DNA of 64,000 nt from Pyrocephalus nanus (GCA_038380795.1 CM076270.1:22088001-22152000); one strand, 5' to 3'. Numbered from the stretch's first letter, positions 1-13,435 are shown. Numbers and translations: made by a program. Notes: a model not told the origin generated them from the sequence alone.

Positions 1-3000
1 GGAGAGTGAAAAAAAACCGGATTAGGGTTTATTGTAAAATTGCTAAATTTGTGTGAAGACATGCAAGAACTGATTCTTGTTCCTCAGCACATGGATGATT
101 CACCACTCTGAGAAAATATTACAAAATAAATAGGCCCATCTAACAGCTTTAGATTTATGTTTCACATAGATAAAGGGTTATTAAAAATTGTTCAGTTTTG
201 AATTTTCTTTTAAATAAGCACAGAGCTTTCACTTGCTTTTAGTTCTTAATCTATGCCAGTTGTCTCACACAGCAGCAGTAGCCTGCACTTATGGGGCAGA
301 GCATAGTCATAACTTCACCTCAATGCCAAAGTCTGTATCTCATCCCATGCACTGCTTTTTTAAGTATCCAAGAGTAGTATTTGAGTACATCATACTGACC
401 AGTGGTAGAAAAGAAGGGGCTCTCTTGAGCTGGCTGTTAGAATTTCTGTATGAATCCACCATGGAAGTGCCACTTAAATCCCACTGCTTAGGTTTAATCT
501 AGATGCAGAATTCTTTACTGTGTTCCTTCCTTCATTTGTTGAGACTGTTGTTGGGGAACACTCTTGTATTCTCATTTATATCTGTAAAACCCTTCTACTT
601 TAGCAGATGGAAATGTATTCAGTGACTCTACCTTATATAAAGTGAAAGTCAGTCTGTCTGTTCTGTGTATCCCTACAGTCAAGTCTGTTTTGAATCCTTT
701 GTGTCACCCTCCCAGTTAATTTGTATTAAACTGTACAGTGACAACATTTACTGTTTAAGCAAAAATCCCTTAGCCCATGTCTGTCTTTATTGCCTTTTTT
801 TAATTCCTCCTTGAAGCTATTTGCAATTAAACCTCAGTAAAATGTGAAGCATCAGAAATGTTAGGCTATCTTGGCAATGAAGAGGCATGAAACGGATTAA
901 TAATGAGAAGCAGAAGATAAGAAGCAGTAATGCCACTTTCATTCTGGAGTGCCTATTCTGGCAAAGAGTTCACATCACCTTTTACTATTTTATATCCTAT
1001 TTATGAGTCACGGGGGATGATTAAGGAAAAAAAAATCCCACAGAGATAAGAGTCCTCAGAGTTGTTTAAATTATGGAAATGAGAAACTTCAAGACCTCTT
1101 TTGCTAAAGATTAAGAATTAACTATCTGATATTGCTAGTGCACTTTAACTTAGAGAAGTGTGTGGATAAAGGAAGGAGAGGAAGAGACTCAAATTTTTTT
1201 TCTTGGATGTGCCCATTTTGAACAGTGTGTGAGTAGAGCTGACACACTATCACAAGCTGCTTCCTTTTCATTTCTTCCCAGATATTGGCCTGGGACAATT
1301 CTGTGTTCGTGGATAATGTATGTTTGTGACAAATATAAAAAGCAAAGCTCAGTGAACAGTGAGCACGAGATCTCAGGGATCTGGAGACTTCCCGTGCAGC
1401 TTTCTTAGCTCGTGTGTGTTTTTGTGTGAGAAAACCACGTTGGAGCTGTAACTCAGTAAACTTCTTTCTCTTCTTCTTTGCTTTCACTGAATTTTGCTGA
1501 CAATTGCCAATACTGTGAATATGTAGCATTACTAATTTTGTACTATTTATTTAGTATTGCTTTTAACGATCTGGAAAGAAGGAACAAAAATTCTATTAAA
1601 TATTCTGCACATTGTGCTGAAGGGACGAGTTTGTGTAAAGTCACTGTGGACAGCGATGCAGTGAGAGAGAAATACGGGGGCATTAGTTCTGACCTCTAAA
1701 CACTTAGGTTCACCTGGGTAGGGCAGAAGTGTTCAGCCAAAGGAAAATAACAAATTTGGTGCCTGCATAGCTCGTTTTGACTGCACACAATAGTTTGAGT
1801 AAGTGAAATATAGGAGACTTATGCAATGGAATGTTTTTAGGAACTATGCCATTGTCGCTGTTCTTGGTTTAGAATAGAAGCAAATTTTCCACTTCCCCTC
1901 CTTTTTTTCTTGTTTTCTGGTAAAGAAAGCTTTTTAAAAAAAAAAAAAAAAGTTTTGCTTTGGCCACTAGACAGCCTTGAAACAGTACTAATATGGAATT
2001 CTCCTGATAATGAAGGAAAAAGCATTGTCATTGCACTCCTGCAAAATGTTTGTTAGGATCCCTCAAGAAAAGAGTTGTCTGAGGGTTGACTCAGAATTGA
2101 TCTATATAGATCTGTAGGTAGAGGCATGCAGTGCCATCTGTTTTGAGAGGATTTTGAATGTCTCACCTAGATAATAAAAGGGCTAAGTATCACTGTCTAA
2201 TTTTGGGGGTGTCCTGCTTATTTAATCATTGAAGTTGATCTTTTTGTGGCATCTGAGAATAAAAAGCTCAGAAATGCCTGTAGTTTCTGCCCACTGCTCC
2301 ACAGTCACTAGCTTTAAGTGAAAGATGTCCCTCACAAAAAAGCAGGACATCTTATTCTCAAGTGATATTCCTGATTTCCTGTGCCTCATCTAAGTTGGAT
2401 CTGGCTGTGATTTTAATTAAATGCTTTTTCAGTTGGAAAATGTTGATTCACGGAAGCCAAAACATTTGGGGGAAATGTGCTGATTTGTAATTTCTTTCAT
2501 CATGGTGACTGTCTGGCTTTCAAAATGCTTCTATTTTAGATCTTAGAAACCTGAAATAAGTTCAGGCAAGCCACAAGTTTACTTCACATGTTTCCTTTTG
2601 ATCCTCTTTCCCAGGGATTAATCTGCAAAGGATTAATTATTTAAGGTTAATATATATTCTCTGAAATTTCTCATTACTATATTTGGGTGACAGGATCGCT
2701 TTTGCTATGGGTCTGTTCTGTTCTAAGACAACAAACTCCAAATTAGGCTTTCTCAGCCCTCTCCTCTTCCCCTCCAGGGCAGAAGCTTTATTTCCTCTTT
2801 CCTTTTATAAGTTGCATATCAAGAAAGGTGGGAAAATTGAGCTAAGCCTGCATTTCATTTTTTCCCTTCTAGCACACTCCTTCTGGAAATACTGATGTCT
2901 TCTCTTTTATACCTTTTGTGGGGGTTTTTTTTCAGTTGCAAGAGCAAGGGAGGACCATTTCTCACAGAAGAGTTTGCTTACATGGATTTTTTCATTTGTT

Positions 3001-5660
3001 CTGTTTTCATTGTTCTGCCCCCTTAATATTCACTTACCCTTTGACTTGTTCTCACAAGTAAGGTTGTGTTTCAGTTTCTTTGTACTGGGATAGGTAACAG
3101 GAGTTGCATCGAATTTTTATTCTGTATTTCACCAGCAGTTTGTTCATCCCAGTCTCACAGTAAGTAAAATGGCACTGATAGCACAGGAGAAAGTCTTAAT
3201 CCCACTCAGAATTTATTGTTGGCTTTGTGCATGATGGAGCCAAGATAAACATATTTGTTTTTTATTTTTCCTGTCCACCCCTCCATCTTCCCTAGCCTAT
3301 GTCTTAGTTGTTTGGTAAGTTTTTACTTTGATATACTTACAGAGAAACTGGCCCTGAAGTGTGTAAACTCAAGACTATCAAGCTTATTCCTGTTTATTTC
3401 TCACATTTACCCTGGAACAATGCTAAACACATCATTCTTGATATTATGTGTAATGCTGAATATTTATGAAAAGAATATTTGTCTTATTGATATGACTGGG
3501 CAAAAAGTTGGTGTTTCAGGGCTGCTCTACAGACAGGTGATGGTTTTACAGAAAGATGTATTTCTGTGGTTTGCCTTTAGTAGTGCAAGGCCCATTTTCC
3601 AGGAAGTTGAGGACATTCAGTTTTACAGGAGTTTTACATGGGAAGATGTGAACTGGAACTTCCATTGCACTTTTGCTTATTATTTTCTGGATGGGAGTAG
3701 TTTAGCAAATACTTGGTTGAGTTTAGACGATAAAGAAAAACAATTTGATGTTCAATATTATGCCACAAGTAGTGGTATTCTCACATATGGATTAAAGTTG
3801 GCATTACATATGTACAAATGGTCTGATCTTCAGCAGCCTCACAAATTCAGGGTACTGTAAACTCAAATAGTCTCTAAAACTAAGGACATCATTGCATGGC
3901 TGCCAGGAAGCAGTGGTTCCAGCACTTAGGAGTGTGGTGGCATTGGTTTGTAATGCTTATAGGCACAGTTTTTCCTACCAGCAGTTTATCAGCTGTTCTA
4001 TATAAAATACGAGTCATTTTCCTTTAGTCTAATTAGAGTTTGCAAACAGGAATTCCAAACAAAAGCCAGTCACACTGTATTAAATACTTGACTGTGGTGA
4101 GCAAGAGTGCAGGGTTTGTTTCTGAAGGGTAGTCTGTGTACAAGAGCTATTTAATTAGTTTTCGTCAGAGCTCTGGGTCCCCTATTTGGGGATTATAAAC
4201 AAGCCAGGGAAAACCTGGCATAGCTGAATTGCTGTGTGCAAGCTCATTGCTCAAAATAGTGCCAAGATGCATATAGACACCAAACAATACCATCACAAAT
4301 TTACTGAGAAATCATGGTGAAAATAAGATTTAAAGTACAGCTTTGGATTCATGCTGCATACCTCTCACTTCTTCCATCTGGGTATCAGTTGGACTTCTTA
4401 TTCTTCCTCATGTGACAGCTCTTTATGTATTGTTGATCATGAGCATACTGTAAAATGCTTGAGCATATTTTGAGAGTTGAAAGGACTAACAAATGCAATA
4501 TATATGAATGTAATACATTTGGAATGGATTTGACACACACACACACACACAAATACATTACAGTAGTGTGGAGAACGTGGTTTGACCATAAGGATGCCAG
4601 GGGATCTTAAGCTATTAAGGCTGGAGCTTTGTCCTCAATTCACCCTGTCATTTCTAGGTATTACAGTACGGGGCACCAAATGTAACACACTGTCTCACAT
4701 CTAGTGTAAAAAAAAGGATGGTATACTGTGAAGTATATTGGGAGAAAGGAGTCTGCTGTGAACTGAACTTCACTCTTTAATTTTTACAGTGTATATTGAG
4801 GACAGGTCTGTGCAATTACTTGGAGTTTTTTGTACGTGAAGTATTTATGACACTGGAAAAAAAAAGTCTTGCAAAATTATTCAGTATATTTAGAGAGTAT
4901 TGCAGAGTATTTAGTATGATATATTAGAAAACAGGTACTTGGGAGAATTTAATGGCTCAAGATAACAGAGAAATCTATATTTTTGCCTCATTGGAGCTGG
5001 GTATATGTATTGTGTAAATCCATAGAGGTATATTCAAGGTGATTAGCTAGGATTTAGTTCTGTGTGGGAGTAGGGGAAAAGGTCTAATGGAAATGTTGAC
5101 AGACCATTAACTAGAGTATCACTAATGGGTGCTATAATAGAGAGAGATATTTTTAATTGTAAAGGGGTTAATTGGTATTCCTCATTTACATTCCTTTCTT
5201 CCTAAGTGGTGGCAATTTGAGCTCATCCACTGGTAGGATTGGGTTTTATACTGATAGAATATGAAGGATCATAATATTTTCTCCAAGAATATAAGCAGCA
5301 GGGAAAACCAGAAATATATTAACTGGCATATGATGACTAGCCAGCTATAGCTGAGGAGAAAACTGATTTTCCTAAGAATTTATTTAGGGAGTGCCTGCAG
5401 GAAATTGTTTCCTTACTAATTGGAAGAATTTGATTTTTTTTTTATTTTATTTGTTTTATATCTGAGCATGAAAAAAACAGCTTGCATGGGTCAGAGTGTT
5501 TAGCGTGATGTTGCAAACTTCAACCCTTTTCTCTGTGGAGATGAGTGTTATCTGAATGTAGGAGTGAAGCTACTGCTCAATCTGAGGTGGTGAGGGAAGT
5601 GCTTACACAGCCCATGTCTAGCCACTCAGACAGCTAAAATGAGCCTTATTTATATAAACT
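1..5660. other. 5' flanking non-coding DNA
   Basis: This stretch is AT-rich sequence with no recognisable exon. It holds short homopolymer runs, an (AC)n microsatellite near 4533, and a 9-bp inverted repeat at 2322-2353 (AAGATGTCC and its complement around a 14-nt loop), which is within chance expectation. The longest open frame in the window (3255-3860, + strand) lies here; I do not recognise its product and treat it as probably spurious. Nothing else supports a gene. Confidence 0.6.
4533..4551. repeat. (AC)n microsatellite
   Basis: About nine uninterrupted AC units are followed by an A-rich stretch. It is an ordinary dinucleotide repeat in non-coding flank and may be length-polymorphic. 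Confidence 0.95.
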
Positions 5661-6060
5661 GATGGGAACAAATTGGGCTTCTGCTCCCTGTTGCTCTCAA
5701 AGGTGCTTGGTTGCTCCAGGACCACAGGAATGGCTCGGGCTGCCGTGTTACCTCTCACCTTGTCACCAGCCTGCTCTGGCAGTAAGATCTTCCCCTCGTG
5801 CTGTTTAACCTTGGATCACTGCACAGGGTTTAAGCCAGGAGCAGCCAACGAGGGCTGGGGGAGCCTGGCCATGTGCCACCATGGCAAGCTGCCTGCACGG
5901 ACTTGTGACAGCACGGCAGGCACTCTCCATCGTCTGCCTGCAGCTCTCCGTGCTTGGAGCGGGCTCCAGGGGCTGGCTACCTACAGACCAGAGGGGAGAT
6001 CAGAGCCTATCCAGTACCTTCCATAGTTACTGCCCCTCCAAGTGTGACTTGCTGATTTGG
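5661..6060. other. GC-richer unassigned patch
   Basis: This patch is clearly richer in G and C than its surroundings and stays open on the + strand from 5673 to 6026. The translation resembles no family I know, has many Cys, Gly and Pro residues as expected from GC-rich chance sequence, and has no convincing splice sites at its edges. It could be an old repeat fragment or simple base-composition heterogeneity. Confidence 0.35.
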
Positions 6061-6303
6061 ATGATGTGAAACAGGTTACCGGCCTTGCTTGCTGCTTACA
6101 ATCCCCTGGATGAAGCCTTCCTCTTTAAGGTCATCGTTTCTTCAACTCCAGAGTTAGTGACAATCTTTGTCTTGCTAGGAAAAGCAAACCAAGTAACAAA
6201 CATGTATCAATGTCTTTAGTCTCTTCTGCTGTGGCCATCTCTCCTTTGGCTTGCAGTCATCTTCCTGGCATTCTCAAATTCCTTTTTTTCCCTGTTTTTT
6301 TCC

Positions 6304-6328
6304 TTTTTTTTTTTTTTTTTTTTTTTTT
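6304..6328. repeat. poly-T tract (T25)
   Basis: An uninterrupted run of 25 T lies inside a wider pyrimidine-rich stretch (about 6270-6360). There is no adjacent retroelement body, so it reads as a simple homopolymer tract. Confidence 0.95.
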
Positions 6329-7361
6329 GGCTATTTCTCCTTGATTTTGTTTTTCCCCTGCCTTCACTGAGCTGTGCAATCTTTCTCATGTTAAAACAGC
6401 TTTTTCATCCATACTTCACTTGTGCTCCTGTCTCATCCTAAAGTGTGTAGCAAAAACTATTTTATCCGGATTTTTATGAAGTACTGAAAACAAACACATT
6501 TGAAAAATACTTGACATAGATGTGTTGATTATAAGCCTCAAGTGTATTTTATTGTACAAATAGCATCTTTTAATTTCTTTGTGAAGTTAATGCCTTAAAG
6601 AATTCAACCAGCAGCTACCATTTACTCTTAAATGCCACCTTAATATACGTAACACAACTACATGTTTTAATAGAGGAATTTACCAATTTGTCAGTTCTGA
6701 AGTACAAACTGCAATCTCCTCTTTAAGTCTTTTCATCCTTTCAATATTTACTGTGCCTTCATGTAGTGGTCCAGATGCTTTTCTGGTGGAAGTGAATAAC
6801 TGACTTTCCCTATCTTTGCCCATTTCCTAAGGGAATTATGGGACTGATTTGCTTGTAGTGCTGGGAAAAAATTGCAGATTGCATCAATGAGTGCAGGTAG
6901 GAGACTTCAAGTTTCAAGGGAGTTTCTCATCTCTCATTCCACAACCTCCCCTTCTAGACATCATCATGGGTTGCTTTTACAGATTTTGTACCCTGTGGGG
7001 TTCCAGGCACCCGTTTTCTCAGAGCTCAGAAATGCTGTGAAGCTCTCTGGAACTCCTTGTTCCCAGCTGAGTCTCTGAGGAGATTGGATGAAAGCAAGAA
7101 GTTGGCTGTTCCTGAATGAGACCCGATAGGCCTGCCTTCCATCTGCTGGCCTGTGCTGGGTCTCTTGCTGCCCACTGATTGCATAGGCAGGGTGGTCCTC
7201 TCACAAATAACAGCATCCATGTGGTGCCAAAATCCCAGGCGAGTTCTCAGCTTGATCAGTTTCCCAATCTGCTTCGCCACACGGCCGAGTGGCATTTGTG
7301 CCAGCACAAGGCCAAAAGGATAGCTGGGGGTGGGGAGAAAGCAGAGCTGCGTTCCTAGGTT

Positions 7362-7390
7362 GGTTTATTTATTTATTTATTTTTTTTTTT
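7362..7390. repeat. (TTTA)n / poly-T simple repeat
   Basis: Three to four TTTA units run directly into ten or more T residues. It is an ordinary low-complexity repeat. Confidence 0.9.
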
Positions 7391-7850
7391 AGCTGCAGTG
7401 CTGGCTTACACAAATTTAGAATTCCTGGAGATTTTCAAGGCCTCTGGTAAAGCACTTTGGAACTTACATCCGTGGCCACGTTTGTGTACTGTGTACAAAC
7501 CCTTCTCTGGCTGCCTCAAAGCAGCTGAGCAGTTGCATGTGCCTGTCAGAGTTGAGGAGTTCCTGGGGCAGGGAGCACTGCCTGTCAGCTCCCTGACTGC
7601 CTGCAGGATTTTCTTTGTTCCTGAGGCTTCAGCAGGCCAAGTCCCAGTGCCACAGCTCTGGCATGTGTTCTGCCTGGGTACTGGAGTTACTCAGACTGAA
7701 GCTTAAGCTCACTGGTAGTGTCTGGAGGACGGGGACTTTTCACTTCCAAAGTCACGGACCACCTTGGCAGGGGGACCATTCTCACGCTGTGAAGTGCCCT
7801 CTGCATTGTGTAGTGCAAGGAAGTGATTTGGTTGAAAAGAACACCATTCT

Positions 7851-7905
7851 CTTTGTTTGTTTGTTTGTAGGGTGGGTTTTTTTGTTGTTTTTTTTTTTTT
7901 TTTTT
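7851..7905. repeat. (TTTG)n followed by poly-T
   Basis: Four TTTG units, a short G-rich interruption and then T18 (7888-7905) form a compound low-complexity tract. Confidence 0.9.
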
Positions 7906-8614
7906 ATTCTCCCTCATTCTCACCCAAAATTATTTCTCTTCTGGATCATTTCCATGACCCAGTTCCCTGCAAGGCCTCACAAATGGGAATGAGCAGCAGG
8001 GTGGAGAGGTGACAAACAAGCTTAAACTGCCTGGCCTTTGTACTCCATAGGAAAAAGAGCTTCTTTGGGGCTAGAAAATTGAGGCTACTAGAGCAGAAAT
8101 AGAGCATCATGTGAGTGAAACCATACTGACACAGCTGGCTTTATCCTGGAATAACAAACCCACCTACTATCCCCCTGTATGAGATGAACAGTGAAAGCAC
8201 AGTTTTGTTAATACAACTACATCTATGTTGGGGGATTTTACCAGCATCCACTGTGCTATAAATACAGATGTCTCTATTTGGGGCCTGACCATAGAAATGT
8301 ATCTTTACCAGCTTTAATTGATTTTAGCTAGGAGCTAACTGGCTCCAGAAGAACTACTTATAGCTTAACATTTCTGTGGAAAATGTACCATTTAGTAATT
8401 AATGGATTTGGAAAGCAGCCAGAATCTTTCAATCTAATCCAGTTTAAGAAAAAAGAATCAATTGACTCTTTTTTTTTGAATGGTAAGTATCATGAAATAT
8501 TTTACAACAAATCATGTTTTAAAAGAGCCCAGTTGCACTAGCTGTCATGTAGGATAAATCACTTGCATCAGGACATGATCTTTGTGATTTGTGATCTATG
8601 CTAATAAGTGTAGG

Positions 8615-8703
8615 GTTTTGCTCCATATTTTGTATTCAGGCAAAGTTCCCCGTGGACTTCAATGGGAATTTTGCCTAAGCAATAACAGCAAAATTGGCCC
8701 CAC
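8615..8703. repeat. relic of an old palindromic interspersed repeat
   Basis: The core is a 12-bp inverted repeat with one mismatch: GGCAAAGTTCCC at 8639-8650 against GGGAATTTTGCC at 8664-8675. The loop contains GACTTCAATG, and GCAAAATTGGCCCC follows. I recognise the words (GACTTCAATGGGA, TTTTGCC, TTGGCCC) as a recurrent MITE-like repeat of amniote, especially reptile and bird, non-coding DNA; I am not certain of its library name. A second degenerate copy is at 18545-18600. It is old, non-coding and non-mobile. Confidence 0.6.
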
Positions 8704-11700
8704 GTGAAAAAAATTGATCACTGGGGAAAATTAAGAGGTTTTTCTTAAAGGCACAGATGGCCGTTAAGCATTTAACTTTAATTGGCTTTTTACATGAGTA
8801 GGGACCCCTCTACTGTTTTACCTTTAGAAGAATCCTCCTCAGAACTCTGAAGAGAGAAATGTGCATGATGGTTGTGGATGGTCTGTTGCTGGGAGGGATA
8901 GTGCTGGTGTGCTGCAGGGAAGTGAAAGAATTCTACAGAGGGATGTGAAACAGCAGAAACAAATGCTGAAATGAAGTAATGAGAGCTTCTTTTACTCTCA
9001 CTGTGTGGTTAGTTTTACTTGTCATGGCAGCAGTGTGTGTGTCGGGGGAGAGAGGGGCAAAAGGAGTCAAATGTGGATGGGAGAGGGAGCAACTGCAGAA
9101 CTTTCAGGGTTTTAAGAATGCTTGAGGGCGAAGGTGCAAATATTAAAGCTTATCTTTTGCATGGAATGAAATTATTTGGGAAAAGCAACCTTATATGAAA
9201 GCTAAACTTATTTCCCTATGTCATGTTGAAAATTAATTGTAAATAGTTCCTCTAGTTTTCACTTTCCCTTAGCATGATGGTAGGTGGGTACTAAGAGCGT
9301 GAACAAACAAAATCTGAGACAGTTTCTTAAGGTCAAGGTTATGGTTAGCACTGTGTTTGGGTTTGGATATAGTTTGTTTCTTATGCACTTTCCTCAAATT
9401 AATCCACTTCTATTGAAAAATATTTGTTAACTCAGGTTTAAATCCAAATAAAAATATAAGGAGATTTTTTTTTTCACTTGGTGCTAAAGGCACATCACAG
9501 TGATTACTAAGCAGAGGCTTAGAATGAACCATAGGTAAGACCATCATTGAAGATTTCACACATGAGATGATGACAGTCTCTGTGAGGAAACTGTTGTTTT
9601 ATTGTGAAATTAAGACACTTAAATGGGTCCTAGTGGTTGGGACTGATTAGAACCCAGTGCTAGGTGTTGGAATCAAGGAAAGCTAAATGCAGCTTCTGGG
9701 AAGGTCAAGAATAATAAGGTGGTCTAGACTAAGGAATGTGGTCAGGGGTCAGGCAATGAGTCCATACTGCAATGGGCATGATGTGGTGGGAGCAATTGCA
9801 GACTGGCAGCAATAAAAATTAAGAGTCAGGAGTAAGCACATGAGAAACAGGAAAAAAAACACAATTGAAGCCAAGGAGGCAAGGTAAAGGAGAAATAAGC
9901 AAATCAACTTTAAGTTAGCTTAGCCAAGCAACTTGTTAATCAGCCAAAGTCAGCGTCTTGATGGCCTTGCATTTTTAAGTGTGGATAAAGTGCCCACCCT
10001 TAGCTTCCACGGTGATGATTATGGCTTGGTGAGACTTTGGTCTTGGCAGAACCTGATTGATGGGAACCCTGTCTCATTTGGGCTGCTGCATGGACAGGTC
10101 TTGTTCAGTAGTCTCTCTATTCCAATTCACTGGGATACTGAGTTTGAGTGCAGGAATGTTAAGTTCATATCATTCTCCCCTTGGTTAGGTGTCAGGTATA
10201 AGTTCTCAGTTTCTGGTTTTTATTTCAGATTTTTTTAGCCCCTCTGGAATCTCCATTCTTAGAGCTCTTCATCTGTGGCCTGCTGGTCAGATACAAAAAT
10301 CTGTCATGGAACTGCCTTCTCTACAGAGGCTTCAGATGATGAGGGGAGTGGTGCATTCAAAGAGAAGAAACCTGTCCTTTTTGAGCCTCATAAACATAAA
10401 TAATTACATAACAGTCCCTGCATCCAGTCAGGTGTTGGCAGATTCAGGCCTGGAAATTTGGGGCTTCCTTTTCTTGGTGAGCCTTCCTTCTCCATTCACA
10501 AACCAAGCAGAGAGTGAGTCAATGGCGCTGAACTCCAATCCATTTGTCCTCAAGCTTCCCTTCAGGGACAGGCAGACTGTCGTTCTCAGTCAATAAGTGG
10601 TCTGTTAGCATCTTAAATGAATATTCTCTTCCTCTTGAAAGCCCTTTGTCTCTCCACTGCCTGCAGTCTTGAGGCCTTGCAAATCCTGAGCATGTCACTG
10701 AGCCTGAAAGGGCTCCTCATCCCCTGGACAAAGGAGCCTCCTGCAGCAGTCTGCCCTCCCCCTGTTACATACTGTGTGCTCCAGCCCACTCACAGCCAGA
10801 CAGAGGCTGGAGCATCCCACAACTCCTCTAAGACTGAGTAGTTGCCAGTGGGCAGTTCCACATTGCTCATCTTCTCTTTTCCTGGTGTGCAAATGCCAGC
10901 CACAAGTCAAGTGATATCTCTGTCTGTATTCATATTTGTTACATTATGTGAGCATGTAGACACACATACATAAATAAAGCAGGTTAATCTGTATGCTGTG
11001 TTACAAAGCATTGCACAGGTTTTTCAGAAATTCAAAACGAGTGCAAATAACCTACATCTGCTGGAGTTAGGTGTGGTTGTAAGCTCCAGGAGGGATGTGG
11101 AGCAAAGGAGATGGAGAGAGGGAATTGAAAGCTGCTTGAGGAATGAATGGTTCTCCATTGGTAGCTGTTTTAGGCCAGGAAGCCAGGTGTAGTCCTCTGC
11201 AACATGAGAACACAGGCAGTAATTTGGGAGGTGCATGTATTTGTATTGATTATGATTCTTTCATAACCTAGGAGTGAAAGCCAGTCATGGCTCCATTAGG
11301 TTTGTTATTAAACATGTTTAAAGGTGATCATAGCACTGTTCTGTAAGAAACTTCGGAATAAAAATGAACAACATAAAACATGGTACCTGAATTTTGGTCC
11401 AGCCCTTCTGTTGTTCACTCAGGAAGTGCCATGATGGATTCTGTAGGTGCTTTTTTCCTGGGTTGATGTTATCTGGTTGTGGAAGCAAATGAGAGATGTT
11501 TGTGTGTGATAAACAGGAATGGAATTGCCAGCCTTGCAGAGGTCGTGATATAATCCCAGTGCCCTTTCCATAGTGCTATTGTAAAGAAAAAGGGACATTT
11601 CCTCCCACAGCTGATGGGGATATGTTCCCCAGTAACCCTGGTGCAAGAACAATAAATGTTGATGCTCCCTAAGGTGTATTAACATATGTAGTCTGAAAGA

Positions 11701-13138
11701 TGATTGTACCTGAGTAAGTTCAATTCCTGGGACAAACCATGTGGTGAAGACATAGCCAAGATTTTCACACTTTCAGATTAAAATTAGTAGTTCTTCAAGT
11801 TGCTTATGAAGCTGCAGTGACTTTACAGTAATATTTTTTTTTAAAGTAACTTGGAAAGACACTTGACCGTGCAGTTCCTCTCTTTTCAGTGCATGATTTG
11901 GGGCAGATTTAGGGTCCTTAAGAAGTATTGGGAAAAGGAGGATATCATGTGACAGGAATCTCAGGGTGATGAAAATCAAAGAATTCCCCAGTTACCACGT
12001 GGCTACAGCTGCTTTTAAGGTATCCTTCAAGGAAGGAAAAATATCAGAAGCAGAGCTGCAGGCTTGCCTCTGGGCTAGGGAAAGAACTCCCCTCCCAGAA
12101 TTGCCTCCAGTTCTACACTCTAGGTACTTCCCTTCCAGATCTTTTTCCCTGACACAAAGGAAAATCCTCCATATCTTCAAGCCCTATTCTTCTGACTTTG
12201 TAACCCTTCCTAAGGGTAACCCTTTTGAAATGGTCTCTTGGTGATGTTATGTGGAAGTTTTACTGTCCTGTTGCACGGGGTTGCAAGAGATGTGCTGGGA
12301 CATGCAACTACTACAGTGAGCAGGGAGTTAATTACTAATGAATATGAGAGACAGTTTAAGAATCAGGCTTTTTTCAGGCTACACATTTCAATGCATGAAG
12401 TTGGTCACCATGTTTTCCAGTGTGTCTTGGTGGCTATCTTGAAGGCTGTTGAATATGAGGTAATATTGATAATTCCAGCTGGGGGAAAATAAACCTGCGG
12501 GAAGTTCCCCCGTGCTCTGTAGGCAGGATCTTATTTTGTACCAGCACAGCTTTTCAAGTGAACATGCTTTACTTTTGAAAGGATTTCATTCTGTCGCTAT
12601 AATTCCTGTTATTAGTTTTAGAAATAAAATCAACTGTTACTCCAACATCAGAATCAGGATTTATGCTGGAGAAAAATATGCCTGTAACTTAAGAAAGGAG
12701 AAAGAATCAAATGGCATTTAACAATGGGGTAACACAATCTGTGCACATTCAGCCATGGCTTTGGCGCAGGGAGTGAATGCTTTTGCTTTGTGTCCACGCT
12801 GCAGGTTTGGGGGAGAGAAAGCAAAACTGCACATACTCTGCAAGGAGGAGCTATAACACAGATTGATCCAGTTCAGAAGAAAGGAAATGTTTTCTTCCAA
12901 ACCATTACACAAATCCTGGATGAGCATTAAACTGTGTGGTTTCACCCTGAATGCCTTTCAAACAGAATGCTCCTTTCCGGAGTGTGCATATCAATATAAG
13001 TAAAACGGCATAAATGTCACGCTTAGTCTGTCCGAGCGGCGTAGTTTTGTTCTCGTGCAATGGGAGCAGGTGGTGGGAGGTTGTTTTGATGGGTTGAGAA
13101 GCTCCTCCCCTCCTTCCCCAAGCAGCAGCAGTCTCATC

Positions 13139-13148
13139 TGCGTCAGCA
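13139..13148. promoter_or_regulatory. MAF/CRE-like half site
   Basis: TGCGTCAGCA contains a full MARE half (TGCTGA on the reverse strand) fused to a CRE-like TGACG core. It sits about 320 bases upstream of the candidate NYAP2 transcription start. This is a motif match only, and such 8-10-mers also arise by chance. Confidence 0.2.
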
Positions 13149-13414
13149 GTAATTGTGTGCCTTGCACTGCTTTTCAGTGAGGGTGAGTGCAAAAGATACA
13201 TCAATACGAGGTATCAAACTGAGGCTTAGATGTTCCTTTTAAGTGGCTGCTCATTTCCTTGAGCCATAACATGGGCTAAAGGTTAACATACCCAATCTCC
13301 GTGGAAGAACAATTTCTATTTTTTTGGGGAAGGGAGAAGGAAGGGGAAAGGGCGTTGTTTCACAGTCTTTCCCACCTATAGACTCCATGTGATGTACAGT
13401 GCTGCTCGTGCAGA

Positions 13415-13435
13415 TTTTTTTTTTTTTTTTTTTTT
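13415..13435. repeat. poly-T tract (T21)
   Basis: A run of 21 T residues followed by a C-rich stretch lies at the upstream edge of the CpG island, just ahead of the candidate first exon. Rigid homopolymer tracts at such positions can help exclude nucleosomes, but here it may be incidental. Confidence 0.95.

Larger units (their letters stand above)
6061..13400. other. 5' flanking non-coding DNA
   Basis: This is upstream flank of the candidate NYAP2 promoter. It contains a T25 run (6304-6328), TTTA and TTTG simple repeats (7362-7390, 7851-7905), and an old palindromic repeat (8615-8703). The 9540-10240 part is rich in repeated GTCAGG/AGGCAA-like words and may be an unclassified degenerate repeat. 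No recognisable coding exon was seen on either strand. Confidence 0.55.

Noticed and set aside
2322..2353. 9-bp inverted repeat as a regulatory hairpin or small RNA
   Set aside because: Stems of nine bases with loops up to 20 are expected several times by chance in 64 kb, and the arms are too short for a microRNA precursor.
9540..10240. Possible long terminal repeat or other retroelement
   Set aside because: Repeated GTCAGG/AGGCAA-like words drew attention, but I found no terminal repeats, primer-binding site, target duplication or coding remnants.
12905..13204. Divergent minus-strand coding gene upstream of the promoter
   Set aside because: The 99-codon frame has no recognisable product. 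A divergent non-coding transcript is possible but not shown by the sequence.
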